Positions 60,209 to 64,000 of a DNA stretch of 64,000 nt are shown here, one piece after another (within the stretch, counting starts at the first letter, position 1; each line of letters opens with the position of its first letter). The notes under the pieces were generated by a model. That model had not been told where the DNA came from. It was given only the letters and a program-made list of their open reading frames with translations, and made no database searches. Where the stretch lies: the NCBI GenBank assembly GCA_910578505.1, contig CAJTPV010000010.1, positions 19,754 through 83,753 on the forward strand, read 5' to 3'. The DNA comes from an uncultured Oscillospiraceae bacterium (GTDB lineage: Bacteria; Bacillota; Clostridia; Oscillospirales; Oscillospiraceae). The position numbers and the translations under genes are program-made.

Positions 60209-61426
60209 ATGGCGCGGGTGATTCTGCACTGCGACCTGAACAGCTTTTACGCCTCCGTAGAGCTGCTGGCCCACCCGGAACTCCGTCAGCTGCCGGTGGC
60301 CGTCTGCGGCGACCCGGACAGCCGCAAGGGGATCATCCTGGCTAAGAATGAACCGGCCAAGCAGTGCGGCGTGAAAACAGCGGAGACCATCTGGCAGGCC
60401 CGGCAGAAGTGCCCGGATTTGATCCTTCTGCCGCCCCACCACGACCAGTACCGGAAATTTTCCCGCGTCATCAATGAGATTTACGGCCAGTACACCGACT
60501 TGGTGGAGCCCTTCGGCATCGACGAGAGCTGGCTGGACATCACCGGCAGCATGCACTTATTCGGCGGGGACGCCAGGGCCATCGCCGACGGCATCCGCCG
60601 GCGGATTTCCGGCGAGCTGGGTCTGACGCTGTCCGTGGGCGTCAGCTTCAACAAGGTCTTCGCCAAGCTGGGCAGCGACTACCGCAAGCCGGACGCCACC
60701 ACAGTGATCGCGCCGGAGGGGTGGCAGGCCATTGTCTGGCCCCTGCCCCTGAGCAGCCTGCTCTACGCCGGCCCCGCCGCCCAGCGGGCGCTTGGGCAGT
60801 ACGGCATCCGCACCATCGGGGAGCTGGCGGCGGCGGAACCGGGACTGCCGGAGCGTTTGCTGGGAAAGCTGGGACGGCAGCTGTGGAATTTCGCCAACGG
60901 GCGGGACGGGTCTCCGGTACGGCCCCAGCATGAGAAGGAGCCGGTCAAGAGCGTGGGCAACAGCTTTACCTTCCGGGAAAATCTGACCACGCGGGAGCAG
61001 GTGGTCCAGGGGATGAGCCTGCTGTGCGACAGCGTGGCCTCCCGGCTGCGGCAGCAGGGGCTGTACTGCGGCGCGGTGCAGGTCGGCCTGCGGGACCCGG
61101 CTTTCCGCAATCTCTCCCGGCAGAAGCATCTGTCCGGCAGCACCCACTCCATGCGGGAGCTGCTGCGGGCGGCCATGGAGCTGGCCGACAGTGTTTGGAA
61201 GCCGCCCAGCCCCCTCCGGCTGCTCAGCGTTACCGCGCTGGCGCTGACGGACCGGGAGGAGACGTATGTACAGGAGAGCCTTTTTGCGCCGCAGCAGTCC
61301 GAGGAGAAGCAGGCGCGGCTGGAGGAGGCTGTGGACGCTATCCGGAAAAAATATGGCGGGAAAGCCATTGTATACGGCGAGGCGGCTGGTCAGTCGGGCC
61401 GCCTGCACCGCGCGGACGAGGACTGA
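60209..61426 (+). CDS. dinB: DNA polymerase IV (Y family)
   Basis: 405 residues. Translesion polymerase. Palm motifs ILHCDLNSFYASVE (metal-binding Asp) and FGIDESWLDITG (the catalytic Asp-Glu pair). SVGVSFNKVFAKLGSDYRKPD, an HhH region (LGQYGIRTIGELAAAEPGLP) and the little-finger domain (KSVGNSFTFRENLTTREQV) follow. GGAGGGAATCGG precedes the ATG. No LexA box was found. Its stop lies only 5 bases from the convergent sigK fragment. Confidence 0.95.
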   Translation: MARVILHCDLNSFYASVELLAHPELRQLPVAVCGDPDSRKGIILAKNEPAKQCGVKTAETIWQARQKCPDLILLPPHHDQYRKFSRVINEIYGQYTDLVEPFGIDESWLDITGSMHLFGGDARAIADGIRRRISGELGLTLSVGVSFNKVFAKLGSDYRKPDATTVIAPEGWQAIVWPLPLSSLLYAGPAAQRALGQYGIRTIGELAAAEPGLPERLLGKLGRQLWNFANGRDGSPVRPQHEKEPVKSVGNSFTFRENLTTREQVVQGMSLLCDSVASRLRQQGLYCGAVQVGLRDPAFRNLSRQKHLSGSTHSMRELLRAAMELADSVWKPPSPLRLLSVTALALTDREETYVQESLFAPQQSEEKQARLEEAVDAIRKKYGGKAIVYGEAAGQSGRLHRADED

Positions 61427-61431
61427 GGGCG

Positions 61432-61506
61432 TCAGCTGTCGCGGCCTAGTGCCTCCTCCAGTTTCCCCAGAGCGCGTTTTTCAATGCGGGATACATAGCG
61501 CCCCGG
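61432..61506 (-). pseudogene. sigK: 3' end of sigK, separated from its 5' part
   Basis: Reading leftward, the open stretch ends RYVSRIEKRALGKLEEALG and stops at 61432. YVSRIEKRAL is identical to the region 4.2 end of sigma-K (in Bacillus ...SYVSRIEKRALMKM) and differs from sigma-E (SYISRLEKRII), sigma-F and sigma-G. Homology ends at about 61500 and an in-frame TAG lies at 61507-61509. Upstream comes non-homologous DNA with a serine recombinase gene. The rest of sigK is not in the window. Called a gene part separated by a skin-like element rather than dead DNA. Confidence 0.75.
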
Positions 61507-61544
61507 CTATTGTAAACGATACAGTTCATGATTTTGTGTTAATT

Positions 61545-63119
61545 TTATACGTTTTCTAGCTGTTTGAAGCGGAATTTGATGATGATTTGTTTATCCGCTG
61601 TTAACTCGATTCGCTCGATGAGACTGACCAAAAGCTCCCGATTGGCAGAGGCGGTCTCCAGGAACCGCTCTGTCAATTTCTTTGCCAGATCCAGCTGCTC
61701 CGCCGGTGAAAAGTCTGGTCGATCCAGTTGACTGAGCCGCTGCTCCAGGGCGGAGCGGTCGGCTTTGACCTTGCCATAGATGCGTTGGAAATCAGCCTCC
61801 TCAAGAACGCCGCTGAGCTTATCCATGTAGACTTTGTCTAAGTGGGCAGTAAGACTGTCGATCCTAGCTTTGAGGGAGTTGATCTCCTTCTCATTGTCCG
61901 CTTCGGCCAGGGCTCTTACTACTTCTCGCTGCGCTTGGGGCAAAAGGCGATCCGCTTGCAGATAGGCGCCACAGACCTCCTGCACCTTTTCCACTACCGC
62001 CTGGGTGACGCTTTCAACCTTGATGGTGTGGCTGGTGCAGACTCCCGCCTTGGTGAACCTCTGGTAGGTTCGGCAGACAAAGATCAAACGATCCGCACCG
62101 GACGCCATTTTTCGATTGATCACTGCAAGCGGATAACCACACTCGTGACAGAAAATCAAGCCCTTGAGCAGGAAGTCGTAAGTGCGGCTGCGAGTTCGCC
62201 TGCGGCTATTGATCAGAACCCGCACTTTCTCAAAGGTTTCCCGATCAATCAATGGCTCATGAGTCCCCTCTACCACCACCCAGTCTCGGCGATCCTGTTT
62301 GATGCACTTCTTGGATTTGTAGTTGATCTTCCGGGTGCGGCCCTGAACCATACTGCCGATGTAAGTCTCATTTTGCAGCATATCGGAGATACGTTCGCTG
62401 CTCCACAGGCCGGTGTAGGGGCCTGGGTTCGGAACTGGCAGTCCGGCGTATGTGGCCGGGGTAGGGATGCCTTCCGCATTGAGCTGGGCGGCAATCTGAC
62501 GGCAACTAATCCCATCCAGGGCCATACCGAAAATTCGCCGCACCATGGGGGCTGCATCCTCGTCTATCACGATTTTGTTCTTCTCCGTGGGGTGCATCTT
62601 GTAGCCATAGACCGGTTTGCCGCCGATGAACAGGCCCTTGCGCTGCTTGTCGTGCTTGACGCTGGAAATCTTTTTGGAGATGTCCTTGGCGTACATGTCG
62701 TTCATGATGGCGCGGAAAGGGGTGATGTCGTTGGCGGTGGAATCCACCCCGGTGTCGATGCCATCCAACAGGGAGATGTAGCGCACTCGGTGCTCCGGGA
62801 AATACCGCTCCATGTAGTGGCCGGTGAGGATGTAGTCGCGGCCCAGACGGGATAGATCCTTGGTGATGACCATGTTGATCTTCCGGGCTTCAATGTCGGC
62901 AATCATGCGCTGGAAATTTGGGCGGTCGAAATTGGTTCCACTCCAGCCGTCGTCGATATAGGTGTCGTAGACATTGAGACGGTGTTGCTGAACAAAGTCG
63001 TTGAGTAGGGATCGCTGGTTGTTGACGCTTTCGGATGGACCTTCGCTCTCATCCTCCTTTGATAATCTGATGTATAATGCCGCATGGTAATCCATGGGAT
63101 TGCTTATCTCCAAGTACAT
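61545..63119 (-). CDS. Large serine recombinase (SpoIVCA-like)
   Basis: 524 residues; GGGAGGG precedes the ATG at 63119. Resolvase domain with catalytic Ser20 in ALYIRLSKEDE, then VITKDLSRLGRDYILTGHY with the active-site Arg residues. The recombinase domain (about 165-280: GLFIGGKPVYGYKMHP, ISCRQIAAQLNAEGIPTP) follows, then a zinc ribbon (FCHECGYPLAV, later CRTYQRF and GVCTSH) and a C-terminal coiled coil (about 390-470). This is the plan of integrases and of SpoIVCA, which excises skin from sigK. Position beside the sigK fragment supports the SpoIVCA role. Confidence 0.92.
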   Translation of the reverse strand: MYLEISNPMDYHAALYIRLSKEDESEGPSESVNNQRSLLNDFVQQHRLNVYDTYIDDGWSGTNFDRPNFQRMIADIEARKINMVITKDLSRLGRDYILTGHYMERYFPEHRVRYISLLDGIDTGVDSTANDITPFRAIMNDMYAKDISKKISSVKHDKQRKGLFIGGKPVYGYKMHPTEKNKIVIDEDAAPMVRRIFGMALDGISCRQIAAQLNAEGIPTPATYAGLPVPNPGPYTGLWSSERISDMLQNETYIGSMVQGRTRKINYKSKKCIKQDRRDWVVVEGTHEPLIDRETFEKVRVLINSRRRTRSRTYDFLLKGLIFCHECGYPLAVINRKMASGADRLIFVCRTYQRFTKAGVCTSHTIKVESVTQAVVEKVQEVCGAYLQADRLLPQAQREVVRALAEADNEKEINSLKARIDSLTAHLDKVYMDKLSGVLEEADFQRIYGKVKADRSALEQRLSQLDRPDFSPAEQLDLAKKLTERFLETASANRELLVSLIERIELTADKQIIIKFRFKQLENV

Positions 63120-63158
63120 ATCATCCCTCCCGAGATAAGCGGCCATTCATCACAATTA

Positions 63159-63299
63159 TTACACTCTTTTACATACCCATTTTGCAACATCCTGCAGTTC
63201 TTTTTTTAGAAAGGCCCTGAAAGAGCTTTCGATAATTTCTTCAAGGGCATTATTGTCTTCTGTATAGGAACAAGTTACGATTAAATCTTGAGATCTCAA
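63159..63299 (-). CDS. Small protein upstream of the recombinase
   Basis: 46 residues with a TTG start at 63299, preceded at 7 bases by GGAGG (63311-63307). Sequence pattern: beta-like DLIVTCSYT, then an acidic helix EDNNALEEIIESSFRAFLKKEL and a basic end WVCKRV. It ends 39 bases before the recombinase start and is read in the same direction, so probably one operon. No family is recognised with confidence. Size, charge and position would suit a recombination directionality factor or an element-encoded regulator; this is inference. Confidence 0.6.
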   Translation of the reverse strand: MRSQDLIVTCSYTEDNNALEEIIESSFRAFLKKELQDVAKWVCKRV

Positions 63300-64000
63300 A
63301 GAAACACCTCCAGGGTTAAGATGATAAAGCATATGCGAAGAGATTAGATTGTTTGCCGCTGTGGGGAAAAGAAAAACGATGGGCCAAAAACCTATCGCAG
63401 TCTCATAACTTAGTTTAATAAAGGCAAAATACTGCTAGAATTGCAAAAATAGATTGAGCAACAGGCGGCGGTTGGCTGAACCGCTCCACAGGACTTACCT
63501 CCGTAGCTTATCCGGTGCCCCCTACAGCCTGCGACGGATTGTTTACCGCTCGGACCATAGCCAAGGCAGTGTATCATGATTCGGTATATGGGTCATGGCC
63601 TCAAGCTGCCACTGCTTGATTGTATAAAACATCCGGCTCTCCCTGCTCCTCCTTCCCCAGGTGGGATCATGGCCCTGGTCTGCCAATACAGCTATACCAT
63701 ATACTTAACGTACCCGTTGACTCTATGAAGCCCTATAGACCTATTTTTCAAGGTGCAAAGATGCCTTCCCAAAAGGCTTTTGTGCCTCTCACCCCCACTC
63801 CACGCGCAGATGGGATCTATTGGCCTACAAATCACAAAAAATCAGCCCCCGCTTCCAGTTTGGCAATGTCATTAACTTAGCGATAGAGCTGGCGAGGTCG
63901 CGAGGAAAAGGACGAGTGCATTCGGAAACGGGTGCACTCGTTCCGTAAAAAGGGCACGACGAGAAAGCAGATCAAAAAATCTGCAAAAAAAGCTATTCAA
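63300..64000. other. Element DNA without recognised gene
   Basis: I find no convincing coding sequence in these 700 bases; the 86-codon rightward open frame at 63620-63880 has no good ribosome-binding site and no family resemblance. A hairpin ACGAGTGCA (63912-63920) / TGCACTCGT (63933-63941) with a 12-base loop is present, followed by AT-rich sequence with several A runs (AAAAAATCTGCAAAAAAAG). It may hold decayed element genes or an RNA. Confidence 0.4.

Larger units (their letters stand above)
61500..64000 (-). mobile_element. Left end of a skin-like element in sigK (continues past the window)
   Basis: From about 61500 the sequence changes abruptly from the GC-rich dinB/sigK end to AT-richer DNA. 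A large serine recombinase (61545-63119) reads toward the sigK fragment and stops about 40 bases from the junction, as integrases usually do beside their attachment site. A small gene and about 700 bases of unassigned DNA follow to the window edge. The far end and the 5' part of sigK should lie to the right. An ordinary integrative element using the sigK 3' end as att site is the alternative. Confidence 0.65.

Noticed and set aside
63620..63880. 86-codon plus-strand frame in the element end
   Set aside because: No ribosome-binding site, unusual composition and no recognisable family.

Overview
The window is a roughly 64 kb piece of the chromosome of a GC-rich, endospore-forming Firmicute. Three things point to the Oscillospiraceae / Clostridial cluster IV lineage (Flavonifractor-, Lawsonibacter- or Oscillibacter-like): the strongly G/C-biased coding sequence, the Clostridia-type sporulation genes (spoIIP, spoIIGA-sigE, ytfJ, dacF, a sigK fragment), and an IspH-ribosomal protein S1 fusion. 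Genus and species cannot be fixed from sequence reading alone. Many clean sigma-A promoters are visible (TTGACA/TTGNNN, 17 bp, TATAAT-like).

Layout. 1-7.5 kb: 3' end of rpoC, an N-terminally truncated M42 peptidase, a Sel1-repeat protein, phosphofructokinase, a YczE/YitT-type membrane protein, a GH36 alpha-galactosidase and YbaK. 7.5-9.45 kb: small accessory island (two XRE regulators, a hypothetical protein, a SLOG/DUF1273 protein). 9.4-22.3 kb: long leftward housekeeping/sporulation block (M50 protease, scpA-scpB, DUF2953, ytfJ, dacF, rluB, DUF1963, RpiR regulator, flavoprotein, cmk, plsC, ispH-S1, spoIIP). 22.4-25.7 kb: DUF554, then a second accessory island (Fic protein, decayed SLOG remnant, three tandem XRE genes) whose divergent SLOG/XRE arrangement mirrors the first. 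25.7-34.5 kb: leftward block with a ClpE-like unfoldase, cvpA, DUF5711, truA, ecfT-ecfA2-ecfA1 and a methyltransferase. 34.7-37.85 kb: a 1029-residue protein with flagellin-like ends, a beta-solenoid-like middle and a sigma-28-like promoter. 38-43 kb: M81 peptidase, birA, a pair of chromate-family transporters, cysK. 43.2-51 kb: ylxM-ffh-rpsP-khpA, sigE-spoIIGA, DUF3298 protein, tmcAL, ackA, and a 67-residue flagellin-like mini-gene. 51.2-61.4 kb: two XRE-membrane regulators, an Rpn nuclease, an orphan two-component system, hpf, a class A PBP, rimM-trmD, dinB.

Right end (61.43-64.0 kb): the last ~22 codons of a sigK gene (YVSRIEKRAL signature) lie directly next to a large serine recombinase transcribed toward them. 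This is best explained as one end of a skin-like element interrupting sigK, so that excision in the mother cell would rebuild sigma-K. The element continues past the right edge, and the 5' part of sigK is not in the window.

How parts fit together. SpoIIGA processes pro-sigma-E; SpoIIP and the DacF-type carboxypeptidase act on sporulation peptidoglycan; the recombinase would control sigma-K. ScpA/ScpB serve chromosome segregation. YlxM/Ffh, RpsP, KhpA, RimM, TrmD, TruA, TmcAL and HPF serve translation and protein targeting. The most novel items are the sigK-interrupting element, the large flagellin-like surface protein with its mini-paralogue, and the paired XRE/SLOG modules.
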